DNA of 64,000 nucleotides from Yersinia proxima (GCF_902170785.1 NZ_CABHYG010000001.1:1-64000), one strand, 5' to 3'; positions 28,250 to 38,539 are shown, counted from the first letter of the stretch. Notes: a model not told the origin generated them from the letters alone. A program made the numbers and translations.

Positions 28250-29686
28250 ATGACTCGTTACCAACAACTGGCCGACATTCTTAGTCAGCGAATTAAAGCC
28301 GGGCTTTATGCCGCCGGTGAGCGGCTCCCCTCGGTCAGGCTCTTGAGTGACGAGCATGGAGTGAGTATTAGCACCGTACAGCAGGCATATCGGCAGTTGG
28401 AAGAATGCTTGCTGATTGAGGCGCGGGCGAAGTCGGGTTATTTCGTGCGTTGCAGTTCAAATTTGCCCTCTTTACCCGCCACATGCACTCATGCACAGCG
28501 GCCGGTCGAGATTTCGCAGTGGGAAAATACGCTGGCATTTTTGCAAAAAAGTGATCAGGACAATGTTATCCATCTGGGGACTGGCTCGCCTGACCTTTCT
28601 GGCCCAGGGCTTAAAATCCTCAGCCGCTTATTAAGCCGGGTGAGTCTTCACCAAAGTGAAGAAGTGCTGGAATATGACAATATTTACGGCTCGCCAGTAT
28701 TACGTGAACAAATCGCCCGCCTGATGCTCGACAGTGGCAATCATCAATCAGCTGAAAATATTATTATTACTTCCGGATGCCACGGTGCGCTGGCTATCGC
28801 GTTGGGAGCTGTTTGTCAGCCCGGTGATATTGTGGCGGTAGATTCCCCCAGTTTTCATGGCGCGATGCAAACCCTAAAAGGGATGGGTATGAAGGTGATT
28901 GAGATCCCAACCGATCCGGTGGTGGGGATCAGTCTGGAAGCCTTGGAAATGGCTTTGGATCAATGGCCGATCAAAGCTGTACAACTGACGCCGACCTGCA
29001 ATAATCCTCTGGGCTACAATATGCCGGATGAGCGCAAAAAGGCATTATTGACTCTCGCTCAGCGTTACGACATCGCCATTATTGAAGATGATGTGTATGG
29101 CGCTCTGGCTTATCAATATCCGCGCCCACCGACCATTGCCTCATTTGATGATGATGGGCGGGTATTGCTGTGCAGCTCTTTTTCAAAAACGGTGGCACCG
29201 GGTTTACGTATTGGTTGGATTTCTCCGGGGCGCTATTTGGATAAAGCGTTACACATGAAATATATTTCTGCCGGACGGGTTGCGTCATTGCCACAGCTGG
29301 CGATGGCTGAATTTATCAAGCAGGGCCATTACATGCAGCATTTACGTCGGATGCGCCGCCAATACCAACGTAATCGCGACATTATGACCGGTTGGGTGAT
29401 GAAGTATTTCCCGCCGAATACGTGTCTCAGTCGGCCACAAGGCAGCTTTATGTTATGGGTCGAATTGCCGCATGGCTTTGATAGCTTGCGCCTAAATCGT
29501 TGTTTGTTGCCATTAGGTGTACAGGTGGCGGCCGGGTTTATCAGCTCTGCTTCAGGTAAATATCGTAATTGTTTGCGGTTGAGTTACAGCAAACAGATGA
29601 CGGCTGAAATTGAACGCGCCGTGCAAAAAGTGGGTAAGACGATTTACGAATTGCTGGAAGAGGGTGGGTTGTCGATAGGGACATAA
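28250..29686 (+). CDS. MocR-type (GntR/aminotransferase) regulator, YdcR-like
   Basis: A 478-residue fusion protein. The N-terminal GntR winged helix (about 1-75) has RLPSVRLLSDEHGVSISTVQQAYRQL. The fold-type I aminotransferase domain has DNPLG-like TPTCNNPLGYNMP and the PLP-binding lysine in SSFSKTVAPGLRIGW. The closest recalled relative is E. coli YdcR. MocR proteins bind PLP or an aldimine as effector rather than acting as enzymes. The ATG at 28250 begins the GntR domain; an upstream frame start at 28199 lacks support. The divergent DUF1127 gene shares the promoter gap and may be controlled by it. Confidence 0.87.
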   Translation: MTRYQQLADILSQRIKAGLYAAGERLPSVRLLSDEHGVSISTVQQAYRQLEECLLIEARAKSGYFVRCSSNLPSLPATCTHAQRPVEISQWENTLAFLQKSDQDNVIHLGTGSPDLSGPGLKILSRLLSRVSLHQSEEVLEYDNIYGSPVLREQIARLMLDSGNHQSAENIIITSGCHGALAIALGAVCQPGDIVAVDSPSFHGAMQTLKGMGMKVIEIPTDPVVGISLEALEMALDQWPIKAVQLTPTCNNPLGYNMPDERKKALLTLAQRYDIAIIEDDVYGALAYQYPRPPTIASFDDDGRVLLCSSFSKTVAPGLRIGWISPGRYLDKALHMKYISAGRVASLPQLAMAEFIKQGHYMQHLRRMRRQYQRNRDIMTGWVMKYFPPNTCLSRPQGSFMLWVELPHGFDSLRLNRCLLPLGVQVAAGFISSASGKYRNCLRLSYSKQMTAEIERAVQKVGKTIYELLEEGGLSIGT

Positions 29687-29716
29687 AAACCAAACCAACC
29701 TGCGGCTGGTTTGGCT
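29686..29716 (-). terminator. bidirectional terminator between MocR gene and hemV
   Basis: The stem AACCAAACCA...TGGTTTGG ends in a T run on the minus strand, fitting the end of the heme operon. It also lies right behind the convergent MocR-type gene. Confidence 0.75.
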
Positions 29717-29721
29717 TGAGA

Positions 29722-30507
29722 TTATTGGCGCAGATAAATTTGCGGCAGGGCGCTTTCCGGATGACGCGAAATACCCAGATCAGCCTGATACCAGCGGGTC
29801 AGTGTTTCGGCATTGAGCACTTCCTCTGGTGTACCACAGGCCACCAGTTCGCCCTGTGCTAACAGCAAAATACGATCGGCATAGAGTGCGGCCAGATTCA
29901 AATCATGCAGCACGCAGCACACCGCCAGGGGTTCCTGAAGGGTGAGCTGGCGTAATAAGCGCAGGGTATGCTGTTGATGATACAAATCTAATGCGGAAGT
30001 TGGCTCATCAAGGAACAGCCAGCGCGGGGTCGGTTCCGGTTGCCACAGTTGCGCCAACACACGAGCGAGTTGAACCCGTTGTTGCTCACCTCCGGACAGT
30101 GCGCGGTAATCCCGCTGCGCCAGTGCCAGACAGTCGGTTTGCGCCATCACTTCTTGTAACGCCTGGCGATTTTGCGCCGCCCCATAAGGTGCACGGCCCA
30201 TCTGAATCACTTCGCTAACACTGAATGGAAAGGCCAAATCGCTGTATTGGCGCATCACCGCTCGGGTTCGGGCTAATGCTTGGGGCTGCCAACTATTGAG
30301 GTTCTTTCCGAGCAACTGGCAGTGACCTTCAGATGGTGCGAGATAGCCGGTTAATAAACGCAGCAGAGTGGATTTCCCTGCGCCGTTTGGCCCGATAATC
30401 GCCACCATTTCACCGCTGGCAATTTGGAGTGAAACGTTATTAATCAACTTTTGCCCTTGTACATGGTAGGAAAGCTGATTCGCTTCTAATAGCGCCGTAT
30501 CAACCAC
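29722..30507 (-). CDS. hemV: hemin ABC importer ATPase HemV/HmuV
   Basis: A 261-residue ATPase that powers heme import. Walker A is GPNGAGKST (about residue 37), the signature is [13 protein letters not shown] and Walker B is [12 protein letters not shown]. Length and partner genes match HmuV. Its start overlaps the permease stop by eight bases. It is the last gene of hemPRSTUV, followed by a terminator. Confidence 0.95.
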   Translation of the reverse strand: MVDTALLEANQLSYHVQGQKLINNVSLQIASGEMVAIIGPNGAGKSTLLRLLTGYLAPSEGHCQLLGKNLNSWQPQALARTRAVMRQYSDLAFPFSVSEVIQMGRAPYGAAQNRQALQEVMAQTDCLALAQRDYRALSGGEQQRVQLARVLAQLWQPEPTPRWLFLDEPTSALDLYHQQHTLRLLRQLTLQEPLAVCCVLHDLNLAALYADRILLLAQGELVACGTPEEVLNAETLTRWYQADLGISRHPESALPQIYLRQ

Positions 30508-31504
30508 TGCGTTGCTCCCGCTGACGTAAAATCAGCCACAGAAAATAAGGGCCACCCAGTAGGCTGGTGATTAACCCGACCGGCATTTCTGCCGGAGCGA
30601 CCAGAGTACGAGCTAGTGTATCGGCGGTCAGTAACAGGCAAGCGCCGCCCAGCGCAGCGCCGGGTAGTAACCAGCGGTGATCAGCTCCGATCCTCATCCG
30701 GATAAGATGCGGAACGACCAGCCCAATAAAGCCGATAACACCACTGACGGCGACAGCGGCACCAATCAAAATGGCACTGAGTAACAGCAAGCGCAGTTTG
30801 GCTTGCTTTACATTAACGCCGAGGTAGTGCGCTTCTTCGTCTCCTAGCTGCAACAGGTTCAACTGGCGTGCTTGCAGCAAACCGAGCACACAAGCGGGCA
30901 GAATCAATGATGCCGCTACCATGAGTGTTGACCACTGCGCCTGACCTAAACTGCCCATGCTCCACAGAGAGAACTGGCGTAATTGCTGGTCATCACTGAT
31001 ATAAGTCAGCACACCGACCGCTGCACCACATAGCGCATTGATCGCAATGCCGGCCAGCAGCAAACGGGATAAGTTGCCATGCCCCCAGCGGCTGAGGGTG
31101 AAAATAATGGCAGAAATGGCCAGACTGCCAATAAAGGCTCCGACCATATGACTGTAAAGCGCCAGCAGTGGCGGCAGGCTGAATGGCATCACAATAATCA
31201 GCCCGACACACAGGGCTGCGCCACTGCTGATCCCCAACAGGCCGGGGTCTGCCAGTGGGTTGCGGAATAACCCCTGCATGATCGCGCCGGAAACCGCTAG
31301 TGCGCAGCCGACCACTACCGCCAGCAGCACACGGGGCAGGCGGATATTTAGCCAAATATGCCACATGGCATCATCTAATGATGCATGCCACAAGGTACGA
31401 AACGAGAGCGTCAATGCACCCATATTGGCTGAACCGAGTGCCAGGATGATCAGGATCATCAGCAGGATACTCAGCATGAGTCGCGGGTGAATACGGCAAT
31501 TCAT
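30500..31504 (-). CDS. hemU: hemin ABC importer permease HemU/HmuU
   Basis: A 334-residue FecCD-family permease with about ten membrane helices. It contains the family segments [36 protein letters not shown] and [18 protein letters not shown]. It forms a homodimeric channel with HemV and receives heme from HemT. It overlaps hemT by four bases and hemV by eight, so the import genes are tightly coupled. Confidence 0.95.
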   Translation of the reverse strand: MNCRIHPRLMLSILLMILIILALGSANMGALTLSFRTLWHASLDDAMWHIWLNIRLPRVLLAVVVGCALAVSGAIMQGLFRNPLADPGLLGISSGAALCVGLIIVMPFSLPPLLALYSHMVGAFIGSLAISAIIFTLSRWGHGNLSRLLLAGIAINALCGAAVGVLTYISDDQQLRQFSLWSMGSLGQAQWSTLMVAASLILPACVLGLLQARQLNLLQLGDEEAHYLGVNVKQAKLRLLLLSAILIGAAVAVSGVIGFIGLVVPHLIRMRIGADHRWLLPGAALGGACLLLTADTLARTLVAPAEMPVGLITSLLGGPYFLWLILRQREQRSG

Positions 31505-32340
31505 TGCGCTTGTTCCATACCTTTGCGCAGTTGCGATAGCACTTGCGGTGTTTCCAGGCCAAAGCCGAGCAGCGCCATATCATCAACGACTAATAGGCGT
31601 TTATTTTTGCCCGCCGGTGTCAATGCCATCCCCGGTAATTTCCAGATACCTTCACTGCCACCTAGCGCTCTCACACCGTCACTGGTGATCAATAATAAAT
31701 CCGGCGCACTGGCAATCACCCCTTCCTGTGATAACGGACGATAGCGGCTAAAACCTTGCATCGCATTGCTCCCACCGGCGGCGCGGATCATGGCGTCTGC
31801 TGCGGTATTTTGACCAGCTGCCATCGGGGTTAAGCCGCCATGACTCATGACAAACAGCACTTTAACCGGCAGTGGTGTGTTGTTCACCGCAGCTAAACGT
31901 TGCTGATAGTCTTTGATAAGTGCTTGCCCTTTTTCCTGCTGATTCAGTGCGCTGGCAACAGCATTTATCTTCACTGCCACACTTTCAGGTGTGGTTTGAC
32001 CCGGTACAGTGACAACATTTACACCACTGTCGGCGACTTGTTTGAGTACCAGTGAAGGTTGCGCCAGCTCACTGACCAGCAGCATGGTCGGCTTCATTGC
32101 CAAAATCCCTTCGGCATTAAGCATGCGCATGTAACCAACATCAGGCAGCTTTTGCACTGCCTGAGGCTGTAGACTGGTACTGTCACGAGCCACAATCTCA
32201 CCACCCGCACCCAGTGCGTAGGCGATTTCTGTGACATCACCGCCAATGGTGACGATACGTTCTGCGGCGAAAGAGTTCAGCGGCAGAAGACAGGCGCTCA
32301 GCGACAGAATGAAAGGGAGTGACAGTAACCTTAGTCTCAT
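31501..32340 (-). CDS. hemT: periplasmic hemin-binding protein HemT/HmuT
   Basis: A 279-residue periplasmic-binding protein. The signal peptide ends near NSFAAE (about residue 25). The class III binding fold begins with [17 protein letters not shown]. The tyrosine in [13 protein letters not shown] is a candidate heme ligand, by comparison with HmuT of other Yersinia. It delivers heme from the receptor side to HemUV. It overlaps hemS by four bases. Confidence 0.94.
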   Translation of the reverse strand: MRLRLLSLPFILSLSACLLPLNSFAAERIVTIGGDVTEIAYALGAGGEIVARDSTSLQPQAVQKLPDVGYMRMLNAEGILAMKPTMLLVSELAQPSLVLKQVADSGVNVVTVPGQTTPESVAVKINAVASALNQQEKGQALIKDYQQRLAAVNNTPLPVKVLFVMSHGGLTPMAAGQNTAADAMIRAAGGSNAMQGFSRYRPLSQEGVIASAPDLLLITSDGVRALGGSEGIWKLPGMALTPAGKNKRLLVVDDMALLGFGLETPQVLSQLRKGMEQAQ

Positions 32341-33374
32341 GCGGCGATATCCTTATTATTGAGGCGAGCAATTTGCTCACGCCATTGCGTTTGTTCTGGC
32401 TGGCCTTCGGTGCGCTGACCGTAAAGTTGTGCAATTTGGGTGCCATCAGCAGCAAACAGTTCCAAACTGGTCACGAAACCGTCTTTTGTTGGTTTGCGGG
32501 TAATCCAGCTTTCAGCAATCGTTGTTTCAATCAGATGCAGCGTGAAGCGCTGGTTGAAAACATTAATCCAATCTTGATGTGGTGTAACCTTTTCAATCAT
32601 GCCGGTGAAGATTTGTACACAGCCACGGTTGCCCACAAAAATCATGATTTCATTCTGTTCTTGCTGAGCAATGTTCAGCAACTGGGTCAGGGAACTGTTA
32701 TCAACCTGATAAGCCAGATCATTACCCACAGCGCGGAAAGCCTGTTGACGAGTCAGGTTATTGCGTTTGAGCAACTGGAAGAACTGATGCACGTCAGTCA
32801 TAGCACGCCATTCAGCATCTACAGCTTCATCGGTGGCTGTCGGTTCAGTGACTTCAGGTGCGTTCAGTGGCTCTAGCTGCAACTCTGGGTTTTCTGTGGT
32901 GATAAACTGCGCCAATAGGGCTTCCCAGGCTGGCATGTCAGTTTGTTCAGTGACATACACTTTATGCAAAGCATCGCCTTGAGGGTCGAAGAACTGGATG
33001 CTATGGCGTACACCGTGGCGAGTTTCTTCTGTCAACGTGAATGCGCTGGCCCACTGGTTGAGGAACAGGCGTAAATCTAAATTGCGTGGATTGAGGATCA
33101 AACCAGCATGACCATTCAGATGTTGATTTTCGTAACGGCCCAGTTGCTCATGCACGGCATAGGTGTTGCGGGTGATAGCTTTGGCCTCACCGACAGCTTC
33201 CAATGCGGCCAGTAGTGCGCGGGCATCACCTTTCAGACGTTTGGCATCATGACCAACGCGGCTGTGGGTCAGTTCCGCTTCTGAAATGCCCATTAATGTG
33301 GCTAAATCGCGCGCATATTTGCCCGGATTATCTGCTTTAGCTTGTAGATACTGCTCATATATTGATTTGCTCAT
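32337..33374 (-). CDS. hemS: cytoplasmic hemin-binding/degrading protein HemS
   Basis: A 345-residue protein made of two related halves typical of HemS/ChuS/HmuS. The segment [20 protein letters not shown] occurs in the first half and similar sequence follows in the second half. It holds heme in the cytoplasm, and family members degrade it or keep it from being toxic. The start has GAGGAAG upstream. A 116-base gap with a perfect inverted repeat separates it from hemR, which could reduce read-through from the receptor gene. Confidence 0.95.
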   Translation of the reverse strand: MSKSIYEQYLQAKADNPGKYARDLATLMGISEAELTHSRVGHDAKRLKGDARALLAALEAVGEAKAITRNTYAVHEQLGRYENQHLNGHAGLILNPRNLDLRLFLNQWASAFTLTEETRHGVRHSIQFFDPQGDALHKVYVTEQTDMPAWEALLAQFITTENPELQLEPLNAPEVTEPTATDEAVDAEWRAMTDVHQFFQLLKRNNLTRQQAFRAVGNDLAYQVDNSSLTQLLNIAQQEQNEIMIFVGNRGCVQIFTGMIEKVTPHQDWINVFNQRFTLHLIETTIAESWITRKPTKDGFVTSLELFAADGTQIAQLYGQRTEGQPEQTQWREQIARLNNKDIAA

Positions 33375-33430
33375 AATAACTTCCTCGTTCTATTGATTTT
33401 TTATATGCAGGTGACAGGTAGAAATGATAA

Positions 33431-33459
33431 TCCGGTAATTCGCTGATTGAATTACCGGA
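33431..33459 (-). repeat. perfect inverted repeat between hemR and hemS
   Basis: Ten-base arms TCCGGTAATT and AATTACCGGA enclose a nine-base loop. The structure is downstream of hemR and upstream of hemS and lacks a clear T tract. It may act as an mRNA-stabilising or partly terminating hairpin. Confidence 0.6.
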
Positions 33460-33490
33460 AGTGTTATTTCAGACTAACTTTTGTATTCAG

Positions 33491-35554
33491 TTACCACTGA
33501 TAGCTCACGAAGAACTTCGCGTTACGACCATCCTGTGGCACGCCTTGTGGCGCGTAATACTCTTTATCGAATGCGTTACCCAACACCACGGTGGTGGTCA
33601 TACCTTTAAATTGCTCTTGGCCTTTATAGCTGACGTAGAAGTCATTGACGCCATAACCGGCTTGCGGTGTGCCTGAGCTAGAGACTCGGCTAGAACGATC
33701 AGCAAATGTTCCGATCCAACCCACAGCAAAGCCGGAGTTAGCAACAGGTACATCCAGGGTGCTGGTGACGGTATCCGGGTTAATGGTATCGAGCCATTCA
33801 TTGGTATTTTGGTTTTTACCACGGGTGCGGTTATAGGCCAGGCCCAGGTTAAACCACTGGGTTTGGTAAGTCATAGTGGCATCCCAACCCCAGATTTTTG
33901 CCCGATCGATATTGGTGGAATAGGTCGAGCAGTTTTTGCAGTACAAGCCACCAGGCCCGAAGCCAAAGTCCATGGTCACGCCGGTGGAGATATAGTCTTT
34001 GGCGTTGGTATCGAAGTAGCTGGCTTTGAATTGCAAGTCATCTTCAGCCAGCATCAGGTCGTTAAAGCGCAAGCCAAAACCGTATTCTTGGGTTTCGTTG
34101 GTTTCCGGTTTCAGATTTGGGTTAGGTACCCAGTAGTTGGTCAGGGTATTGCCCGCGATATTCATCGAGAAATGCTTCGAATCGTTGTACATCTCACCCA
34201 TAGTTGGAGCGCGGAAAGCCTGAGCATAGGAACCAAACAACATCAGCCAGTCTGTCGGTGTCACACTGACGGCACCACGAGATGACCATTTATCGGCATC
34301 TACATCGGCATAGCCTTCGCTGCTACCGCGATAGTTGTCATAGCGAGTACCGGCCAAAATAGAAACCGGCAGATCGCGTAAGGTGATTTCATCTTGCAGC
34401 CAGCCAGAACCAAAGCGGATATCTGCCTGCGGGAAACTTTCTGTTGCGCCGCTCGGTGTTTGTTCCTGTTTATAGGCTTCTGTACCGTAAGTCAGCAAGT
34501 GTGATGCAAAACTGTCGGTGAATAGGCGGGTGCGGTTTTCCAGCTTGCCACCTTTGGTCGTTTGCTTGCGTCCTTCTTCTGGCGTGCCTTGTGGTCGTGC
34601 ATTGATTTCCACTTCAGAGTAGTAAACCTGTGCCGTGGCATTCAACCATTCTTGATCAAGTGGCTTAATGTTGTATTTAAGCTGAGCGTCACGTTGGATA
34701 GTCGAGCGGTCAGTTATAAGATTGGTGCTGGATGCCGCGCTAGTTTGCGGATTCTTTGGCTCCAGTGCGCTGTTGTTGTAATAGCGCAGATTGGCACTTA
34801 ACGACTGAATCTGATCAATACGCCAGGTACCTTTTGCCAGCACATTGCTGATGGTTTCATCATTTGGCGCGTTAAAACCGTCACTTTGGCGAATATTGCC
34901 GATATCACGAGTACCAAAAGAGAGAATGCCATCGACATCATCGGTGCGGCCAAAGGCACTGGCACCCAAGCCGAAGCTGTGATCACCGGTCGCCGCAGCG
35001 CTGTAAACCCGATAGCCACTATTTTGGCCTGGCAATAAGAGATCGGCGGCATCAACGGTTTCATAAGAAATGACGCCACCTAATGCACCACTGCCATACA
35101 GCAGCGCTGATGGGCCGCGGACGATTTCAACACGTTTGACCAGCGCCGGATCGAGGAAGGTAGAGTTCAGGTGGCCGGTGTCAGTGCCTTGGCGAATACC
35201 ATCAACCAAAGTCAGCACGCCTTGTTTGCCGTAGCCACGCAGTGTCACATCCTGCCCGTTAACGCGCCCGCTGCCAGTGACGGTCAGCCCTGGGATATTG
35301 CGCAGCATATCCGTGGCAGAGGTGGCGGTTTCGCTGGTCGGTGTATCGGCCTCAACCACTGTCACCATCATTGGTGCTTCAAAACTGCTGCGCTCATTAC
35401 CAGTTGCAGTCACTACCATGGTATCGGCAGTGCGTTTTTTGCTGTTGGTTTGAGTGGATGTGGTATCAGCAGCTTGAACAGCAAGAGGCAAAGTGCAAGC
35501 GATTGCCAAACTGAGTGGGGACCAGCGGAAACGGTCGGAAGTGGAACGCGGCAT
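33491..35554 (-). CDS. hemR: hemin TonB-dependent receptor HemR
   Basis: A 687-residue outer-membrane receptor. A signal peptide ends near VQAAD (about residue 29), the TonB box is in DTMVVTATG, and the plug and barrel follow. The heme-receptor motifs QAFRAPTMGEMYND and NPNLKPET are present. His128 (in DTGHLN) and His461 (in DSKHFS) fall exactly at the positions known to be needed for heme transfer in Y. enterocolitica HemR. It brings heme, free or from hemoproteins, into the periplasm. GGAG lies about ten bases upstream of the ATG. It is preceded by hemP and followed by hemSTUV. Confidence 0.96.
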   Translation of the reverse strand: MPRSTSDRFRWSPLSLAIACTLPLAVQAADTTSTQTNSKKRTADTMVVTATGNERSSFEAPMMVTVVEADTPTSETATSATDMLRNIPGLTVTGSGRVNGQDVTLRGYGKQGVLTLVDGIRQGTDTGHLNSTFLDPALVKRVEIVRGPSALLYGSGALGGVISYETVDAADLLLPGQNSGYRVYSAAATGDHSFGLGASAFGRTDDVDGILSFGTRDIGNIRQSDGFNAPNDETISNVLAKGTWRIDQIQSLSANLRYYNNSALEPKNPQTSAASSTNLITDRSTIQRDAQLKYNIKPLDQEWLNATAQVYYSEVEINARPQGTPEEGRKQTTKGGKLENRTRLFTDSFASHLLTYGTEAYKQEQTPSGATESFPQADIRFGSGWLQDEITLRDLPVSILAGTRYDNYRGSSEGYADVDADKWSSRGAVSVTPTDWLMLFGSYAQAFRAPTMGEMYNDSKHFSMNIAGNTLTNYWVPNPNLKPETNETQEYGFGLRFNDLMLAEDDLQFKASYFDTNAKDYISTGVTMDFGFGPGGLYCKNCSTYSTNIDRAKIWGWDATMTYQTQWFNLGLAYNRTRGKNQNTNEWLDTINPDTVTSTLDVPVANSGFAVGWIGTFADRSSRVSSSGTPQAGYGVNDFYVSYKGQEQFKGMTTTVVLGNAFDKEYYAPQGVPQDGRNAKFFVSYQW

Positions 35555-35653
35555 GTCGGCAATTCTCCATATTTTCTATGCAAAAAATCATATGCAAAAC
35601 AAATAAATAGGTTGCTGGCTGCCTTGATTCTAAAATCTGGGTGGCTTGCGATG

Positions 35654-35699
35654 TATCCTTTTGCCCTTGACGCCACAGCGGTGCTAGCGGAAACCGCTA
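35654..35699. repeat. relic of a short Yersinia dispersed repeat
   Basis: The stretch TATCCTT...CCTTGACGCC...GCGGTG resembles a second stretch at 63170-63210. Both look like one end of an imperfect ERIC-like element. This copy lies between hemP and hemR. Confidence 0.45.
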
Positions 35700-35729
35700 C
35701 CGTGCTGTCACGACATTGGCATTGGGTTA

Positions 35730-35921
35730 TTATTTAGTCAGTATCAGTTTCCCTGCTTTAGTCTGGCGCAGTTGATAGCATTCGCCCTGATGAATGATAA
35801 AAGCGACACCGTGCTCCCCCAGCAATTGCTCGCTGGAGACAGACAGGGGTTTGCTGCCCGTAGGAGGTTTGGCCGCAGGCTCGTCATTCATTGTGGGTGC
35901 TTTGTTCAACTGTTTATCCAT
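35730..35921 (-). CDS. hemP: small heme-uptake regulator-like protein HemP
   Basis: A 63-residue protein of the HemP/HmuP family, with the C-terminal pattern GECYQLRQTKAGKLILTK. In some bacteria HmuP activates the heme receptor gene; in Yersinia its role is less clear. The frame is open to 35975, but a Fur box sits at 35951-35969 inside that extension. The internal ATG at 35921 was therefore chosen, which also gives the family length. It is the first gene of the hemPRSTUV set. Confidence 0.85.
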   Translation of the reverse strand: MDKQLNKAPTMNDEPAAKPPTGSKPLSVSSEQLLGEHGVAFIIHQGECYQLRQTKAGKLILTK

Positions 35922-35950
35922 ATAATCGGCAAGGCAATGATAACCACTAT

Positions 35951-35969
35951 CAATATGATAAGCATTATC
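35951..35969. promoter_or_regulatory. Fur box of hemP-hemR
   Basis: caatatgataagcattatc matches the Fur consensus at about 15 of 19 positions. A second, weaker half-site (aatgataaccactatca) lies directly beside it at 35936-35952, suggesting overlapping Fur dimers. Confidence 0.75.
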
Positions 35970-36006
35970 AATCATGGTTCGGTGTTACATCAAGACATAT
36001 TTATTG

Positions 36007-36657
36007 TTAATTGATTTTTACTTTGCGAACTAATCCTGGTTCGACAAGCGCATAAATCTGACGATATGTGGCCGGATCTTCGATCATCTGGCTCAAATGA
36101 ATGGCAACATCTTCGCGGGTAACCAGACCATGGGCCTCGGTTTGTAAACGGATAGCTTTACCTGTTGCGGGTTGGTCCAGTAAACCGCCGGGCCGAATCA
36201 GGGTATAAGTCAGTCCACTGGTTTGTAACCAGCTCTCAGCCAGTGACTTCTCGCGTACTGCCTGACCAAAAGCGGCTCGGGCGGCAGGGGAAAGCGTCGG
36301 CCAACTATCGCCGCAGCCAATGGATGTCACCAAAAGCATACGTTTCAGGCCTAGCTTCTCGGCGGTATCAATGATCAATCGGTTGCCTTGATAATCCGCA
36401 GTACGGCTACCTAATGTTGAAATGATGGCAGCGTCTGGGCCTGCGAGTTGGCAGGCCTGATGCACACTGTCTGGATCACAAGCATCCCCACACACAACAG
36501 TTAGCCCCTTGCTGCGTAACTCTTCTGCTTGCTGCGGATTACGGATCAATAATGTGACAGGGCGCGGGTTCTGAGCCGCGTCGGCATGTTGGTTTGCCAG
36601 TGCGAGTAAATGTGCGCCAACGCCATGACCTGCGCCGAATATCAACCAGGGTTTCAT
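36007..36657 (-). CDS. chuY: NAD(P)-binding protein, ChuY-like anaerobilin reductase candidate
   Basis: A 216-residue Rossmann-fold protein of the NAD(P)H-binding SDR type. The nucleotide motif GAGHGVGAHLLALA is at the N-terminus and TLIRPGGLLD is typical of the family. In E. coli O157 the ChuW-ChuX-ChuY set opens heme without oxygen and reduces the linear product; ChuY does the reduction. Its position as third gene after hutW and hutX, with an ATGA overlap to hutX, supports the same role here. Confidence 0.8.
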   Translation of the reverse strand: MKPWLIFGAGHGVGAHLLALANQHADAAQNPRPVTLLIRNPQQAEELRSKGLTVVCGDACDPDSVHQACQLAGPDAAIISTLGSRTADYQGNRLIIDTAEKLGLKRMLLVTSIGCGDSWPTLSPAARAAFGQAVREKSLAESWLQTSGLTYTLIRPGGLLDQPATGKAIRLQTEAHGLVTREDVAIHLSQMIEDPATYRQIYALVEPGLVRKVKIN

Positions 36658-37199
36658 GGTGTTTCCTTGATTTTTTTATCGAAAACAGATGGTTCTTGAG
36701 CAAGCTGTTGAGCCAGTTGGTGGAAAGCGGCAAGGCCGTCAGCACGTAGCTGGCGATGTTCATCACGGCCAACATAGACTTTCAGCATCACATCACCTTG
36801 CTGATTAAAAAATTGAACCGATGCGGTCGCCATGCCCATAAACGGGCGTTCCAGTAGGGCAATGGCCTGGCAGTTTTGTGCTCTGATATGACCGCTAAGA
36901 CCTTGTTTCTCGCGAAGGTTGAAATAGCCGTGGCGATGAAAACCGCTCGGCAGTGGGCCTTTGTGTTCCAGAATAATATCGGCGGTATGTACCAGAGTGG
37001 TGACATCTCCCCACTCCGTCATACTGTCCCAGACGCGATCAAAATGCTCAGCGCTGACTAATACGCGCTCTGGTAATTCACGTACCACATCAAGCGGGCT
37101 GACCTGATAATCCTGAGCAATTTGTTCCAGCGTGCCATCGGGTTGAGTGGCAAGAAATTCGGCCAAAGAGGGTTTATTTTGGAGAGTTGGAGCATTCAT
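36654..37199 (-). CDS. hutX: cytoplasmic heme carrier HutX/ChuX
   Basis: A 181-residue protein of the ChuX/HutX family, which are heme-binding split-barrel proteins related to half of HemS. Conserved segments are VSPLDVVRELPE, WGDVTTLVHTADIILEHKG and the GHIRAQNCQAIALLERPF stretch. It probably buffers heme and passes it to HutW or other enzymes. It overlaps hutW and chuY by four bases each, so the three genes form one coupled unit. Confidence 0.9.
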   Translation of the reverse strand: MNAPTLQNKPSLAEFLATQPDGTLEQIAQDYQVSPLDVVRELPERVLVSAEHFDRVWDSMTEWGDVTTLVHTADIILEHKGPLPSGFHRHGYFNLREKQGLSGHIRAQNCQAIALLERPFMGMATASVQFFNQQGDVMLKVYVGRDEHRQLRADGLAAFHQLAQQLAQEPSVFDKKIKETP

Positions 37200-38509
37200 G
37201 AATGGCTTTCCGTGGTCATAAGTGAAGGAATAATATTTTGCAGAGCCTGCATGATGTTACTGGCCCAAAAACGCCCGCTGTCGGTGAGCCGCAGGCAGAA
37301 ACTGTCATCTTTTAGCAGGTGGCTCTGATGCCACTGCGCGATCAATGGCATTAATGGGTAGGGGTCTGTGATTAACTCGCTCAAATCTAAACGACCGACT
37401 TCGATACCGCTTTGCAATTTAGCTCGCCACGGATGTTCGCCACTGGCTTGCGTCATCATCATCAATGGTTTTTGCCCGCTGTCGATTAATCGGTAGTAGT
37501 TATCCAGACTGCGGTGCTGCATGTAGGCGTGCCCTTGTAAAGAGCCGCCCGCACCGCTACCCAATGCAAGACAATCCGCTCCTTGTTTAATCAACAAGTT
37601 ATAAAGATTTCGCTCACGAGTGGTGCGCGCCCAATGGCTATTACTTAACTGATGCCAACCGGCTTGGGCGAGGCTCTCCGCGCCGTTACAGTAAAAATCA
37701 CACTGCTGCGCCAGTGTCGGCAGTTCTATCCGGTTATTTTCCACTGACTTGGCCAGTGGCGTGGTCGGCAACAGATTGAGGGCATACAGGTCAACACCAT
37801 CTAGTGGCAGTTGGCGCACGATAGCCAAATCTTCCTGCCAGGTTTCCGGTGTTTGATGGGGTAAACCGAACATTAAATCGCAAACTATGGCAGCGCGATC
37901 GCGGGAAGCCAGATTTGTCAGAAAATTAATCGCCTCATCACGACTGGCTTTACGCCCCATGCGCTGACGAATGCGGGTATTAAAGGTTTGTATCCCGACC
38001 GAGAAACGGTTAGCACCCGCTTCCAGACAAGCATCAATCCGCTCATCGTCAAAATTGAAAATTCGCCCTTCAACGGTTATTTCACAGTCAGGAGCTAGCG
38101 GTAAACTTTTACGCAACTGGCTGATAATACTGTGTAACTGTTGTGCTGAAAGCGCACTGGGCGTGCCACCACCGAAGTAAATGGCATGAATTGGCCCCCC
38201 TTGTAGCAGTGGGCTGCTGGCCTCCATGCTCAATTCCCGCAGCAGGTAGTCGGTGTAGCGCGCGGTACTGTCGGGTTGCAATGGATTTTGATAGAAACCG
38301 CAGAAAGTACAATGAGTAGCACAAAACGGAATATGTAAATAAAGCAAACGCTTATTAGGCGGTAGCGCCTTTTGTAGCAGTGCCTGCCAGCTATCCTGGA
38401 GTGACTCTGCCGGTAAAGGGCGACTATCCCGCCATGGCATTGTGGCCCAGCGTTTTGGGAAAGGTAGCGGCCCCTGACGGGCGTGATATGGCATCAAATC
38501 AATATTCAT
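37196..38509 (-). CDS. hutW: radical SAM heme-utilization protein HutW/ChuW
   Basis: A 437-residue radical SAM methyltransferase-like enzyme related to HemN/HemW. The iron-sulfur motif CxxxCxxC is seen in FCATHCTFCGF (about residues 62-69). The SAM-binding glycine-rich segment IYFGGGTPSAL follows. ChuW cleaves heme anaerobically to give a linear tetrapyrrole and free iron. It is the first gene of hutW-hutX-chuY, with a Fur-box-like site just upstream. The ribosome site is weak. Confidence 0.9.
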   Translation of the reverse strand: MNIDLMPYHARQGPLPFPKRWATMPWRDSRPLPAESLQDSWQALLQKALPPNKRLLYLHIPFCATHCTFCGFYQNPLQPDSTARYTDYLLRELSMEASSPLLQGGPIHAIYFGGGTPSALSAQQLHSIISQLRKSLPLAPDCEITVEGRIFNFDDERIDACLEAGANRFSVGIQTFNTRIRQRMGRKASRDEAINFLTNLASRDRAAIVCDLMFGLPHQTPETWQEDLAIVRQLPLDGVDLYALNLLPTTPLAKSVENNRIELPTLAQQCDFYCNGAESLAQAGWHQLSNSHWARTTRERNLYNLLIKQGADCLALGSGAGGSLQGHAYMQHRSLDNYYRLIDSGQKPLMMMTQASGEHPWRAKLQSGIEVGRLDLSELITDPYPLMPLIAQWHQSHLLKDDSFCLRLTDSGRFWASNIMQALQNIIPSLMTTESHS

Positions 38510-38539
38510 AACAGGCTCTATTTCATTCTGAATGATAAA

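Noticed and set aside
35171..35737. 188-codon plus frame opposite the hemR start
   Set aside because: It overlaps the hemR signal peptide and plug coding region on the other strand and shows no domain.
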